Assembly (NCBI GenBank): GCA_947385875.1
Contig: CANDMV010000014.1
Coordinates: 1 to 44,199, forward strand
Direction: 5' to 3'
Source: an uncultured Eubacterium sp.
GTDB taxonomy: Bacteria > Bacillota > Clostridia > Lachnospirales > Lachnospiraceae
DNA: 44,199 nucleotides
The number at the start of each line of letters is the position of its first letter. Position 1 is the stretch's first letter. The notes beneath the pieces are model-generated. The model had not been told where the DNA came from. It ran no database searches and saw nothing but the letters and a program-made list of their open reading frames with translations. A program made the position numbers and the translations under genes. Below are positions 8,363-16,963 of this stretch, piece after piece.

Positions 8363-9580
8363 CATTGGAGCGTACCCCGCTTTCATTATATTTCTTAATG
8401 CAATCTTGATATGTTTGTCTACAAGACATCTCGTATTTAAAGTACTGTGCACTCTGTAGTATAAGATATTCCCACAGGGTATACTGCATCTAAAGTGTTA
8501 GGTACATTGTAATAATTTTATATTCACAAAGTATTTTAAATCTAAAATGCTCCCCGCTGCGCGGTATAAAATATACTAACAGGATTTTCAATATCTAAAA
8601 CGATCTGTGTTATGTAGTATAAAGTATGACATCCATCGGATTATACCCCGCTTTCATTAGATTCTTTAAAAACAAGCTGTTTGTATCAGAATATATAAAT
8701 AATATTTCTTAATTTATTTTATCTCTTTGGTTGGTTAGATTTAAAATAAAACTATGAAATATTGCTTATATAGACAGCAAATTTAATTGATATAACTGCT
8801 TGTAATTAAAATCTTACATCTAAACTTCGGTTTAAACTTTCGCTCCCATTGGACGATACCCCGCTTTCTGTAAGTTTTGCTAAATCATCTGGGTTTAATA
8901 TGCCGTTTTCATCGGACTGTACCCCGCTTTCATCAGATTTTGCTAAAACAAGTCTGGATTATGATTCTGCCTCCATTGGATTGTCCCCGCTTTCGTTATT
9001 CTCTTAACTAGATTCCTAAACTAGCTCTCTAAAACAAATTCTGGGTTAAAATTCTGTTCCCATTGGACTATCCCCGCTTTCATTATTCTATCAATTAGAT
9101 TTCTAAAGCTGATATTGGGTTAAAGTTTAGCTCCCATTGGATTGTACCTCTGCTTTCGTTAGATTTCTACAATTAGATCTATATGATTGATCTATATGGC
9201 TGGATTTCTAAAGCTGTTATTGGGTTAAAATTTTGGTCCCATTGGTTTATCCCCGCTTTCATTAGAGTTTATGAAAGTTCGAAACCTGCTAGAATTCTTT
9301 TTAAATTATGTAAGTTCTAAAATTTACTTGAATTCTTTTTGGTTTATGAAAGTTCTAAAATTCATAAGAATTTCTTCCATTTTTTGAACTGATTTCTAAG
9401 AAAATTCTGGGTTAAAATTTAGTTCCCATTGGACTGTCCCCGCTTTCGTCAGATTTTCTAATTAAGGGCTTGGGTTATTTTATACTCTCCATTGGACTAT
9501 TCTCCGATCTTGTCAGATTTGGTAAAAGCTCTTTGGTAAAATACTTAAATCATTGGTCTATACCTCTTTTCTTAAGATTA
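8363..9580 (-). repeat. Irregular array of ~11 degenerate copies of a ~27-nt core, reading as short stop-terminated peptides on the minus strand
   Basis: The plus-strand core is TCCCATTGGACTGTCCCCGC followed by TTTC. Copies begin near 8363, 8633, 8844, 8905, 8971, 9058, 9132, 9237, 9424, 9487 and 9551. They are usually preceded by a GGGTTAAAATT-like stretch and followed by ATTAGATTTCTA-like sequence. Spacing ranges from about 60 to 270 bases. Read on the minus strand, several copies encode a related short peptide ending at a stop: KSDESGDSPMGTKF*, NESGDSPMGTEF*, NESGDKPMGPKF*, NESGDNPMEAES*. Other copies are frameshifted. I know of no repeat family with this layout. It resembles the gene-tail echoes seen elsewhere in the window but has no intact parent gene. 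Confidence 0.8.
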
Positions 9581-9885
9581 TGGGGTGATGCGTTCGTATT
9601 TTGGTGGACTCACCATCCTCTCTGCAGTGCACTTCTTATATTGTTATTTAAGAAATGATTTTGGCTGTGGTTTTGTTTGTGTTTGCCGTTTGTTTTTTGT
9701 TGAAATTATAATATCAAACAAAAATGGATTTGTCAACAACTTTTTTGAAAAAAAATAAAATAAATATTATTAATCTGATATGGGTTCAAAATGTATACAA
9801 TTATCAGAAAATTCAAAAAAATCATTGATTGTTTGGAAATACCTTTGTTTATAAAATATTCACAAATAGTTCACTGCATTTTCTA

Positions 9886-9914
9886 TTGTTTCAAAATAAA
9901 AGTAGTGGTATAAT
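9886..9914 (+). promoter_or_regulatory. Predicted sigma-A promoter of secA
   Basis: TTGTTT (9886-9891) and TATAAT (9909-9914) are 17 bases apart. The start codon chosen for secA is 75 bases further on. A GTACCCAGTGGGAAAGGTAC block in the leader (9943-9962) forms an imperfect inverted repeat and carries the TACCC-A-NN-GGG motif that recurs in this window. Confidence 0.6.
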
Positions 9915-9989
9915 AGAGAACGATTTTGTGATGCATACCTTGCGTACCCAGTGGGAAAGGTACAATATACGATAGCGATAGGAGATTAT

Positions 9990-12563
9990 ATGGGAGCATT
10001 TGAAAAAATATTTGGCACTCACAGTGAACGTGAGTTAAAAAGAATCAAACCGCTTGTAGATAAAATCGAAGCCCTGCGTCCGACGATGATGGAATTATCT
10101 GACGAGGAATTAAGCAGCAAGACATCCGAATTTAAAAAGCGTCTGGAAGCAGGCGAGACAATGGATGACATTTTGGTAGACGCGTTTGCTACGGTAAGAG
10201 AAGCTTCAAGACGTGTACTTGGCATGGAGCCGTTCCGTGTACAGCTTATTGGCGGCATTATTCTGCATCAGGGCCGTATTGCTGAGATGAAGACAGGTGA
10301 AGGCAAGACGCTGGTAGCAACGATGCCTTCTTATCTGAATGCATTAGAGGGCAAGGGCGTCCATATCGTGACAGTAAATGATTACCTGGCACAGCGTGAC
10401 GCGGAAGAGATGGGGCAGATTCATCAGTTTTTGGGTCTTAAGGTCGGATGTATCTTAAACAGTATGGATAATGACCAGCGCCGTGAGGCTTATGCCTGTG
10501 ATATTACGTATGTGACAAACAATGAGCTGGGATTTGATTATTTAAGGGACAACATGGTTATCTACAAAGAGCAGCTCGTACAGAGAGGGCTTCATTATGC
10601 GATTGTGGATGAGGTAGACTCTATTTTAATTGATGAGGCACGTACACCGCTTATTATCTCCGGTCAGAGCGGCAAGTCTACGAAGCTCTACGAAGCCTGT
10701 GATATTCTGGCAAAACAGATGAAGCGCGGAGAGGGCAACGGCGAATATACGAAAATGGATGCCATTATGGGCGTAGAATTGGAAGAAGACGGAGATTTTA
10801 TCGTTAATGAAAAGGATAAGGTAGTCAACCTCACCGCAGACGGTGTAAAAAAGGTAGAGCAGTTCTTTAAAATCGAAAATCTCGCGGATGCGGAGAATCT
10901 GGAAATTCAGCACAATATTATATTAGCGCTTCGTGCCCATAATCTGATGTTCCGCGATAAGGATTATGTAGTAAAAGATGATGAGGTATTGATCGTAGAT
11001 GAATTTACCGGACGTATTATGCCGGGACGGCGCTATTCTGACGGACTTCATCAGGCAATAGAGGCAAAAGAGCATGTAAAAGTAAAACGTGAGAGCCGCA
11101 CGCTTGCTACGATCACGTTCCAGAACTTTTTTAATAAATTTGAAAAGAAAGCCGGCATGACAGGTACGGCTTTGACAGAAGAGCAGGAATTTCGTGATAT
11201 ATACGGCATGGACGTTATTGAGATTCCTACAAATAAACCAGTTGTGCGTACGGACCATCAGGATGCTGTATACAAGACTCAGAAGGAAAAATTCCGCGCT
11301 GTCTGCGATGATGTAGAAGAGAGCCATAAAAAGGGACAGCCTGTGCTGGTCGGTACGGTTACGATTGAGACATCAGAGCTTTTGGACAAGATGCTGGACC
11401 GCAGAGGAATCAAGCATCAGGTGTTAAATGCGAAGTTCCATGAGCTGGAGGCTGAAATCGTAAGCCACGCAGGAGAGCATGGCGCAGTTACGATCGCGAC
11501 GAATATGGCCGGCCGTGGTACGGATATTAAGCTAGATGATGCGTCAAGAGAAGCTGGCGGATTAAAGATCATAGGTACAGAGCGTCATGAGTCCAGACGA
11601 ATTGATAATCAGCTGCGTGGACGTTCCGGCCGTCAGGGAGATCCAGGGGAATCAAAGTTCTATATTTCGTTGGAAGACGACCTGATGCGCCTGTTTGGCT
11701 CTGAAAAGCTGATGGATGTATTTAGCGCGTTAGGAGTCGCGGAAGGCGAGGAAATCCAGCATAAGATGCTGACTAATGCGATTGAGAAGGCACAGAAGAA
11801 AATAGAAGCGAATAACTTTGGCATACGTAAGAACCTGTTGGAGTACGATCAGGTCATGAATGATCAGAGAGAGATTGTCTACGAAGAGCGTATGAAGGTC
11901 TTAAACGGAGAGAGTATGCGTGATTCGATCTACAAGATGATTGTGGATTTTGTAGAAGGAACAGTAGATGCGTGCCTGTCTGATGATGTAAGCAGGGAAG
12001 AGTGGGATTTGAATGATTTAAATCAGCTGCTGATCCCTGTCATACCGCTGGAGCCTCTCACAGAGGAGAATATCAGCGAATGCAAAAACAGCAGTGAAAT
12101 CAAGCATAAGCTAAAGGAACAGGCAGTGAAGCTGTATGAGGCAAAAGAAGCAGAGTTCCCGGAGCCGGAAGCAATCCGTGAGATGGAGCGCGTAATTCTG
12201 CTGAAGGTGATTGACCGTAAGTGGATGGCGCATCTGGATGATATGGACCAGCTGCGTCAGGGAATCGGGCTGCAGGCATATGGGCAGAGAGATCCGTTGG
12301 TAGAGTATAAGCTCATGGGATTTGAGATGTTCGACGGCATGACCCAGAATATGCGTGAGGATACGCTGCGTCTGCTGTATCATGTAAGGATTGAGGAAAA
12401 AGTTGAGCGTGAAGAAGTAGCGAAGGTCACCGGCACGAATAAGGATGAATCTGCGACTGCGAAGCCGAAGAAGCGTGAGAGCAAAAAGGTATATCCGAAT
12501 GATCTGTGTCCTTGCGGCAGCGGTAAGAAATATAAGCACTGCTGTATGAATAAGGTCGTATAG
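9990..12563 (+). CDS. secA: Protein translocase ATPase SecA
   Basis: SecA is the motor of the general secretion pathway, pushing preproteins through SecYEG at the membrane. The 857-residue protein has Walker A (MKTGEGKT) near residue 100, the DEVD box ([16 protein letters not shown]), the second nucleotide-binding domain motifs ([24 protein letters not shown]) and the C-terminal zinc/SecB-type tail [14 protein letters not shown] start it at ATG 9990, because AGGAG at 9980-9984 sits just before it; an upstream GTG at 9951 has no such site and would add 13 atypical residues. Length fits the family. It is monocistronic, with its own promoter and a strong terminator downstream. Confidence 0.98.
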   Translation: MGAFEKIFGTHSERELKRIKPLVDKIEALRPTMMELSDEELSSKTSEFKKRLEAGETMDDILVDAFATVREASRRVLGMEPFRVQLIGGIILHQGRIAEMKTGEGKTLVATMPSYLNALEGKGVHIVTVNDYLAQRDAEEMGQIHQFLGLKVGCILNSMDNDQRREAYACDITYVTNNELGFDYLRDNMVIYKEQLVQRGLHYAIVDEVDSILIDEARTPLIISGQSGKSTKLYEACDILAKQMKRGEGNGEYTKMDAIMGVELEEDGDFIVNEKDKVVNLTADGVKKVEQFFKIENLADAENLEIQHNIILALRAHNLMFRDKDYVVKDDEVLIVDEFTGRIMPGRRYSDGLHQAIEAKEHVKVKRESRTLATITFQNFFNKFEKKAGMTGTALTEEQEFRDIYGMDVIEIPTNKPVVRTDHQDAVYKTQKEKFRAVCDDVEESHKKGQPVLVGTVTIETSELLDKMLDRRGIKHQVLNAKFHELEAEIVSHAGEHGAVTIATNMAGRGTDIKLDDASREAGGLKIIGTERHESRRIDNQLRGRSGRQGDPGESKFYISLEDDLMRLFGSEKLMDVFSALGVAEGEEIQHKMLTNAIEKAQKKIEANNFGIRKNLLEYDQVMNDQREIVYEERMKVLNGESMRDSIYKMIVDFVEGTVDACLSDDVSREEWDLNDLNQLLIPVIPLEPLTEENISECKNSSEIKHKLKEQAVKLYEAKEAEFPEPEAIREMERVILLKVIDRKWMAHLDDMDQLRQGIGLQAYGQRDPLVEYKLMGFEMFDGMTQNMREDTLRLLYHVRIEEKVEREEVAKVTGTNKDESATAKPKKRESKKVYPNDLCPCGSGKKYKHCCMNKVV

Positions 12564-12724
12564 TCACAGTGCAGCCTTCGGCTTTATAACGATGATGGTT
12601 GAATGTTAAAATAATCTTTACGATGAAGTAAGAGACATGCAGGAGCATAATCATGCAGTAAATAAATGGAGCTTTTGATGCAGTTTAATCTGGGTCAGGA
12701 CAATAACGGTAAATATGCAATGAA

Positions 12725-12767
12725 TAAAAAGCAGAATTACAGCAGAACTACTGTAATTCTGCTTTTT
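12725..12767. terminator. Strong bidirectional-looking intrinsic terminator after secA
   Basis: AAAAAGCAGAATTACAG and CTGTAATTCTGCTTTTT form a 17-bp perfect stem with an 8-9 base loop, including an A-tract on the left and T-tract on the right. It probably ends secA transcription. Confidence 0.9.
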
Positions 12768-12776
12768 GTAAGGATA

Positions 12777-12875
12777 CAAGAATCTTGAAAAAAAGCTATT
12801 ATATTTCAAGAATACAAGAATCTTGAAAAGCTCTTGTTTTTCAATCATATAGGAATCTTGAAAAAAAGCTATTAT
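12777..12875 (+). repeat. Three copies of a ~36-base promoter-like repeat
   Basis: The unit AAGAATCTTGAAAAAAAGCT begins near 12777, 12815 and 12850 (periods about 38 and 35). The second copy lacks four A residues. Each contains TTGAAA. Only the last copy is followed at 17 bases by a perfect TATAAT. Confidence 0.8.
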
Positions 12876-12886
12876 TTTTCTATAAT
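12858..12886 (+). promoter_or_regulatory. Predicted sigma-A promoter of the transglutaminase-like gene
   Basis: TTGAAA (12858-12863) and TATAAT (12881-12886) are 17 bases apart. The start codon is at 12906, so the leader is very short. The -35 region lies in the last copy of the repeat at 12777-12875. Confidence 0.65.
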
Positions 12887-12905
12887 ATATAAAAAAGGAA
12901 AAGAG

Positions 12906-13964
12906 ATGAAAAGTGAAATGATGTACCAAAGAAGACGTAGAATAGGAAAAATTTTATCAGTCTTGCTGATTTGTGTGTGGATGATGTATACATATAGTGT
13001 ACAGACGGTGTCTGCTTCGGCTTGGAATCTGGACGAAGTATGCCGGGTGTTTGAGCTGGCCATTGAAAGGAACGAAAAGCAGGTTTCATTTGCCACATCA
13101 TCTGATTATACATTTGAGCAGCTTACCAGACAGCTGTCGCAGGCTGCAGAGAATCAGGGTATGCTGTATACTGGTAAATGTACCTATCAAAAGCAGGTGC
13201 TTGGAAGTCAGGCAGAATATACATTCTATCTCTCAGATGATTCCCTGCTTAAGGTAAAGAGGCTGAAAAATACTGCGGCAGCTTATAAAGCAGCCTTAAA
13301 GGCTCTGAAAAACAGTGATTATACGACACGTTTTTATAGCGACTCCTCTTATTATTCGGTTTTTTATCTGATGCTTCAGCAGCACCCGGAATATAATTAC
13401 AATACACTGGTCTGGAAAAACAGCAACGGTACTTATGGATACCGCAGAAGCAGGGAGCTGACAAAGTCAGAGCAGAATGCAAGAATGAGGGCGGCAGATA
13501 AAAAGGCTGAGAGGTTTGTTAAAAATAGAATTAAGAATAATATGACTTCGCTGCAAAAGCTGCAGGCAATCCATGATTATCTGATTCGACTGTGTGAATA
13601 CGATTACGAAAATCAGGAGGCAAAAGGGTACGAGGATTCCTTTACTGCATATGGAGCGTTGGTGCGAAAGAAAGCGGTTTGTCAGGGATATACGGCAGCA
13701 TTTAATCTGCTTGCTCAAAAAGCGGGATTTTCTTCGATAGCGGTCTGCGGGCAGGCCAACGGCGGCAGCCATACATGGAATTACATCAAAGTCGGAAGCG
13801 GCAGTCGGTATGTAGACTGTACGTGGGATAAGACACTGCAGCAGGGAGGTGCAGTCTGCTATGATTATTTTAATGTCGGCAGTGAAGTAATGCGCAGAAG
13901 CCATATATGGGATACAAAGAAGTTTTCAGCAAAGTACTTAAAATATTGTAAGTATATAAAATGA
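12906..13964 (+). CDS. Secreted transglutaminase-like domain protein
   Basis: This 352-residue protein has an N-terminal signal peptide (RRRR cluster at 9-12, hydrophobic core about 15-30, likely cleavage after SVQTVSASA). The C-terminal half is a transglutaminase-like fold (PF01841) with a complete triad: Cys259 in KKAVCQGYTAAF, His289 in GGSHTWNYI and Asp304 in YVDCTWD. In bacteria such secreted domains act as cysteine proteases or peptide cross-linkers/hydrolases at the cell surface. The substrate is unknown here. I start at ATG 12906 (AAGGAAAAGAG upstream); the open frame extends 24 codons upstream across the promoter, which is unlikely to be translated. There is no sortase or membrane anchor, so it is probably released or loosely wall-associated. 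Confidence 0.85.
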   Translation: MKSEMMYQRRRRIGKILSVLLICVWMMYTYSVQTVSASAWNLDEVCRVFELAIERNEKQVSFATSSDYTFEQLTRQLSQAAENQGMLYTGKCTYQKQVLGSQAEYTFYLSDDSLLKVKRLKNTAAAYKAALKALKNSDYTTRFYSDSSYYSVFYLMLQQHPEYNYNTLVWKNSNGTYGYRRSRELTKSEQNARMRAADKKAERFVKNRIKNNMTSLQKLQAIHDYLIRLCEYDYENQEAKGYEDSFTAYGALVRKKAVCQGYTAAFNLLAQKAGFSSIAVCGQANGGSHTWNYIKVGSGSRYVDCTWDKTLQQGGAVCYDYFNVGSEVMRRSHIWDTKKFSAKYLKYCKYIK

Positions 13965-14078
13965 TTTTATGAATATCAATAAAAAATGGGTTAGCCGGAG
14001 GTCACTGAAATATAGGACCTAAGTAGAAAAATAAGGTATCAGGTTTGACTCTGCATTATGGAAACGGAGGGGGCTCGG

Positions 14079-14241
14079 ATGAAATTTGACCATATGGATC
14101 AGCTGAAACAGTATTTGGCAAAGGCGTTTTGCTATGATGGAGATGATGACAATCGACGCGATGGCCAGGCTTAAGAATCTGGGGATACCGGAGGGGCTTA
14201 CAGCCATCCTGAACAAAGAACTGAATCAAATAAAGAAATAA
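14079..14241 (+). pseudogene. Small hypothetical ORF split by a frameshift
   Basis: ATG 14079 follows a GGAGGGGG site and encodes MKFDHMDQLKQYLAKAF before running to a stop at 14172-14174. From about 14131 the alternate frame reads on protein-like: MMEMMTIDAMARLKNLGIP and then EGLTAILNKELNQIKK to TAA 14239-14241. A single indel near 14130 would join them into a ~53-residue, mostly helical protein. I do not recognise a family. Both parts could also be unrelated short frames. Confidence 0.4.
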
Positions 14242-14312
14242 ATGACATAGCGGATAGTTTGATTTTGAAGTATCTAAAATTGTAAAACTTGAATCATGGG
14301 TCATTTTCTAAC

Positions 14313-14337
14313 GCCCTGCACAGTAAATGTGCAGGGC
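14313..14337. terminator. Intrinsic hairpin between convergent genes
   Basis: GCCCTGCACA and TGTGCAGGGC form a perfect 10-bp stem around a GTAAA loop, followed by TGTTTG. It sits between the converging transglutaminase-like gene and the histidine kinase gene and may serve both. Confidence 0.75.
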
Positions 14338-14464
14338 TGTTTGAATCCATCACGGGTCTGATTTCCAGCAGTTTTGCCGCGGCCGGATTTTTACTGAAAG
14401 CGAGGTTGGGCCAAATACCCCGTGGTTCCGCTGTGGTGAAGTTTAATCTGGATAAAGGATGCTA

Positions 14465-15901
14465 TTAGTTAGAAATTTTTATTCCAGACTGAACTGTTAC
14501 CGTTTCAGATGCATTTTTAGGCAGCGTAATTTTAACGTAAAAACCACCGTATGGGCTATGATCTATAATAGTGGTACCGCCATGCGCTGCTATAATCTGC
14601 CGTACAATAAGAAACCCAAGGCCGTGCTGAAGCTCTGGCAGATTTTCATCACAAGACATATAGTGAGGGGCGTGATTCAATTTATTGATCTGTTCATCGT
14701 CAGCTCCGATTCCATCATCGGAAACCGTGATCGTACAGTTTTCATGTTCGGCGGTAACACATATATAGATGCTGCAGCCTTGTTCATTATGGGTGATGCT
14801 GTTTTGGATAAGATTGCTGATCGCACGTTTGAGCAGGGCCGCGTCGGCGTTCACCGGGCATAAGGTCAGAGATTCATCGGTTTCCCAGTGAATAGGGTAT
14901 TTTTCATCCACATCCATGTTAATAAAATCAACGGCGACCTGTCTTGTGATTGCAATTAGATTTTCTTGTTTTGCGTGGATGGGCTGCATATTGTATTCCA
15001 GTTTAGAAGCCAGATTAAGATCGCTGATCAGGCTTCTCATTCGTTCACTCTGCTTTACGATTACCTCTGCTTTCTTTTGCTCATCTTCGGTCAAATGTGT
15101 ATCTTCTCTAAGCTGTGCCGCGTATCCCATCACCATAGACAGGGGGGTTCGAATGTCATGGGATACGCCGGCAATCCAGTTTGCTCGTGCTGTTTCTTTT
15201 TTAAGGAGCTGATGGTTTTGGGCCTGCAGGATTTCGGAGGTTTTATTGATATTCAGTGCAAGCTCGGATAGAGGGCCTTTTGTATCCAAATGGACAGATT
15301 CGCCTGTCGGCAGACTCTGTATGCCGCTGACAATCGGTTTGATTGATTGTAACAGCCTGGAATTTGTAACAAGATAGATTAAAAAAATAAATGCAGCGTT
15401 GACTGCTAAAATAATCAGAACTGTTTTCGGCAGACTGGCAATCAAATCATAATCCCAGCTCGGCCACATATGCTTCCAGAAGCTGTTCTTCGGATAACCC
15501 AGTACGATAAGCCCGTATCTGGATGTCCCGGTAAAGGCGGGATAGTCGGCGATATAGCCGCGGGTCAGGTCTGCGATGTCTGAAAGTGTGTAGGCATGGG
15601 GGATTGTATCTGGCAAGTTGTCGGTATGCCATGTGACCTGCTTTGATTCTTCCTCAATTAAGACCGCCCAGACATGGTCTTCTTTTAATTCGTAAGTAAT
15701 GCTGCCAGATAGCATATAGCGGCCTTCGGATGACTGCTTTAGGGCATCTGCGGTTTCCTGGGCAGTCTGATATGGATGGGCATTGGGGTGCTGATTTGTG
15801 AAAAAGATAACTAATAAAATAATGTTTAAGGTAAGAAGCAGTACACAGCTGAGAAGTAATATGCTTACGTACCTTCGGATTAGTTTTGGCAAACTTTTCA
15901 T
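14465..15901 (-). CDS. Two-component sensor histidine kinase
   Basis: This 478-residue membrane kinase has transmembrane helices at about 12-34 and 160-178, flanking a ~125-residue extracellular sensor. A HAMP-like linker follows. The H-box is WIAGVSHDIRTPLS, with His248 as phosphorylation site. The ATP-binding domain shows the N-box (LIQNSITH), G1 (VSDDGIG) and G2 (HGLGFLIVRQI). It is downstream of the response regulator on the same strand. The pair is divergent from a lantibiotic-immunity-type ABC exporter, so it probably senses a peptide or cell-envelope stress and switches that exporter on. The large extracellular domain argues against the BceS type, which has almost none. Confidence 0.92.
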   Translation of the reverse strand: MKSLPKLIRRYVSILLLSCVLLLTLNIILLVIFFTNQHPNAHPYQTAQETADALKQSSEGRYMLSGSITYELKEDHVWAVLIEEESKQVTWHTDNLPDTIPHAYTLSDIADLTRGYIADYPAFTGTSRYGLIVLGYPKNSFWKHMWPSWDYDLIASLPKTVLIILAVNAAFIFLIYLVTNSRLLQSIKPIVSGIQSLPTGESVHLDTKGPLSELALNINKTSEILQAQNHQLLKKETARANWIAGVSHDIRTPLSMVMGYAAQLREDTHLTEDEQKKAEVIVKQSERMRSLISDLNLASKLEYNMQPIHAKQENLIAITRQVAVDFINMDVDEKYPIHWETDESLTLCPVNADAALLKRAISNLIQNSITHNEQGCSIYICVTAEHENCTITVSDDGIGADDEQINKLNHAPHYMSCDENLPELQHGLGFLIVRQIIAAHGGTTIIDHSPYGGFYVKITLPKNASETVTVQSGIKISN

Positions 15902-15972
15902 GTTAATAGTCCATTCCTTTCAAATTGCTTAGGCAGTGCATACGCGGTTTAAATCACTTCGCGATAGGGCTC

Positions 15973-16671
15973 TCATAGTAGAATCAGTTTGTAACCGAGT
16001 CCTTTAATTGTGACTAAAGATCTAGGACGTGATGGGTTTTCTTCTATTTTTTCTCTGATACGTCGGATATGGGCCATTAGGGAATTCTCGTAGCCGAAGG
16101 GATTATCGCCCCATGCAGCTTCGCAGAGAGCATCGATTGTAACAATTCGGCCTGCGTTGCGGCAGAGGGCGGTTAAGATCATATGTTCTTTGGCCGTCAG
16201 AGGGATATGTTCTCCGTTTTTTATTACTTCAGCTCGGTCAAAATCGATTTCGCAGCTTTGAAGTCTTACAAAAGGGGTTTCGTCTTTGTAGCTCCTGCGC
16301 AGGATGGCCATAATTCGGAAAATAAGTTCTTTCGGAAGGAAAGGCTTTATGACATAATCATCAGCACCGAGCCCGAAGCCCTTAAATCTATCTTCATCCT
16401 CACCGCGGGCAGTTAAGAAAAGTATGGGATATTCTCCTGTCTGCCGCAGCTGTTCCATTAGGTCGAATCCGCTGCCGTCGGGCAGCATAACATCTAGTAT
16501 GGCAAGCTCTGGTTTTAGTGTCTCGGCTAAAGTCAGAGCTTCTTTTTTTGTTCTGGCGGCTGAAATATTATGAAAATGTTCGGCTTTCAATATGGAAATT
16601 ACCAGATCCAGAAGTTCCTGTTCGTCATCGACGATCAGGATTCTTTTACTTTTTAAGTATTCAAAATTCAT
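15973..16671 (-). CDS. OmpR/PhoB-family response regulator
   Basis: The receiver domain (about 1-120) has acidic residues D15/D16, the phospho-acceptor Asp60 in LAILDVMLPDGSG, the Thr in FLTARG and the Lys in DDYVIKPF. The C-terminal winged-helix DNA-binding domain ends in VTIKGLGYKLI. I start at 16671 (MNFEYLK), where an AAGGAAACTCT site lies upstream; the longer frame from 16710 begins with an atypical Lys/Ser/Thr stretch. It pairs with the kinase gene 71 bases downstream. The likely target is the divergent exporter promoter, which carries spaced ATGTAAGG repeats. Confidence 0.92.
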   Translation of the reverse strand: MNFEYLKSKRILIVDDEQELLDLVISILKAEHFHNISAARTKKEALTLAETLKPELAILDVMLPDGSGFDLMEQLRQTGEYPILFLTARGEDEDRFKGFGLGADDYVIKPFLPKELIFRIMAILRRSYKDETPFVRLQSCEIDFDRAEVIKNGEHIPLTAKEHMILTALCRNAGRIVTIDALCEAAWGDNPFGYENSLMAHIRRIREKIEENPSRPRSLVTIKGLGYKLILL

Positions 16672-16822
16672 AGAGTTTCCTTTCGTTTTGGCTGATTTAT
16701 AATGTGTCACAGGTCAAAGTGTTTTTGTTTAGCGCAGTTATTAAATAACAGCGGAATACTTTCAGTTTGATATGTTCGTTATTATATCATGGATATAAGC
16801 CTTTTTCTACTTTGGCGGGTAA

Positions 16823-16876
16823 ATGTAAGGAAGATGTAAGGTAGTAAGAATGCTGCCGTAAGGTTTTGCCTATAAA
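16823..16876 (+). promoter_or_regulatory. Candidate response-regulator operator and exporter promoter
   Basis: ATGTAAGG occurs at 16823-16830 and 16834-16841 (11-base spacing), with CCGTAAGG at 16857-16864. Such helical-turn-spaced direct repeats are the usual binding layout of OmpR-family regulators. TATAAA at 16871-16876 is a reasonable -10, while no -35 is visible at 17 bases, as expected for an activated promoter. The minus strand carries a TATAAT (plus 16781-16786) for the regulator operon. Confidence 0.6.
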
Positions 16877-16904
16877 ATGAGTATGCAGGGAGGGAAGAAT
16901 GTTG

Positions 16905-16937
16905 TGTCACAGAAGGCATTTTTCAAACACGCTCTAG
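16905..16937. repeat. Solo MITE terminus in the exporter leader
   Basis: TTTTTCAAACACGCTCTAG here is identical to the right end of the MITE-like element at 20081-20470, including the preceding GTCACAGAAGGCA-like stretch (there CTCACGGAAAGCA). It lies between the predicted promoter and the start codon of the exporter ATPase gene. Confidence 0.8.
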
Positions 16938-16963
16938 CAAAGAGAAAGGAATAGGTGATTTAA

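Larger units (their letters stand above)
7867..9989. other. 2.1-kb gene-free, AT-rich region before secA
   Basis: No intact gene is supported on either strand. From left to right it holds the PilZ tail echoes, a long hairpin (8012-8060), a degenerate repeat array (8363-9580), a very AT-rich stretch (about 9650-9880) and the secA promoter. A 62-codon open frame at 9470-9658 lies inside the repeat array, lacks a convincing ribosome binding site and is not considered a gene. Confidence 0.7.
12564..12905. other. Intergenic region between secA and the transglutaminase-like gene
   Basis: It holds a strong intrinsic hairpin terminator (12725-12767), then a three-copy promoter-like repeat (12777-12875) and the predicted promoter of the next gene. 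I see no additional gene. Confidence 0.7.
13965..14464. other. Intergenic region with a broken small ORF and a terminator
   Basis: This ~500-base gap between the transglutaminase-like gene and the convergent kinase gene holds a frameshifted small reading frame (14079-14241) and a strong hairpin (14313-14337). Nothing else stands out. Confidence 0.6.

Noticed and set aside
8363..9580. CRISPR array
   Set aside because: The repeat cores are degenerate, spacing varies from about 60 to 270 bases, spacers are themselves related, and no cas gene is nearby.
9470..9658. 62-codon open frame as a gene
   Set aside because: It lies across the degenerate repeat array, has no ribosome binding site and no protein-like pattern.
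9951..9989. GTG at 9951 as start of secA
   Set aside because: It would add 13 residues unlike SecA N-termini. The ATG at 9990 has an AGGAG site and gives the standard start.
12834..12905. ATG at 12834 as start of the transglutaminase-like gene
   Set aside because: It overlaps the predicted promoter and would place 24 residues before a good signal peptide.
14486..14502. CTGAACTGTTACC in the kinase gene as a MITE end
   Set aside because: Only 12-13 bases match the GCTGAACTGTTAC terminus and they are part of the kinase C-terminus; chance is likely.
14459..14863. 134-codon plus-strand frame opposite the histidine kinase
   Set aside because: It is a shadow of the kinase gene, whose motifs are unambiguous on the other strand.
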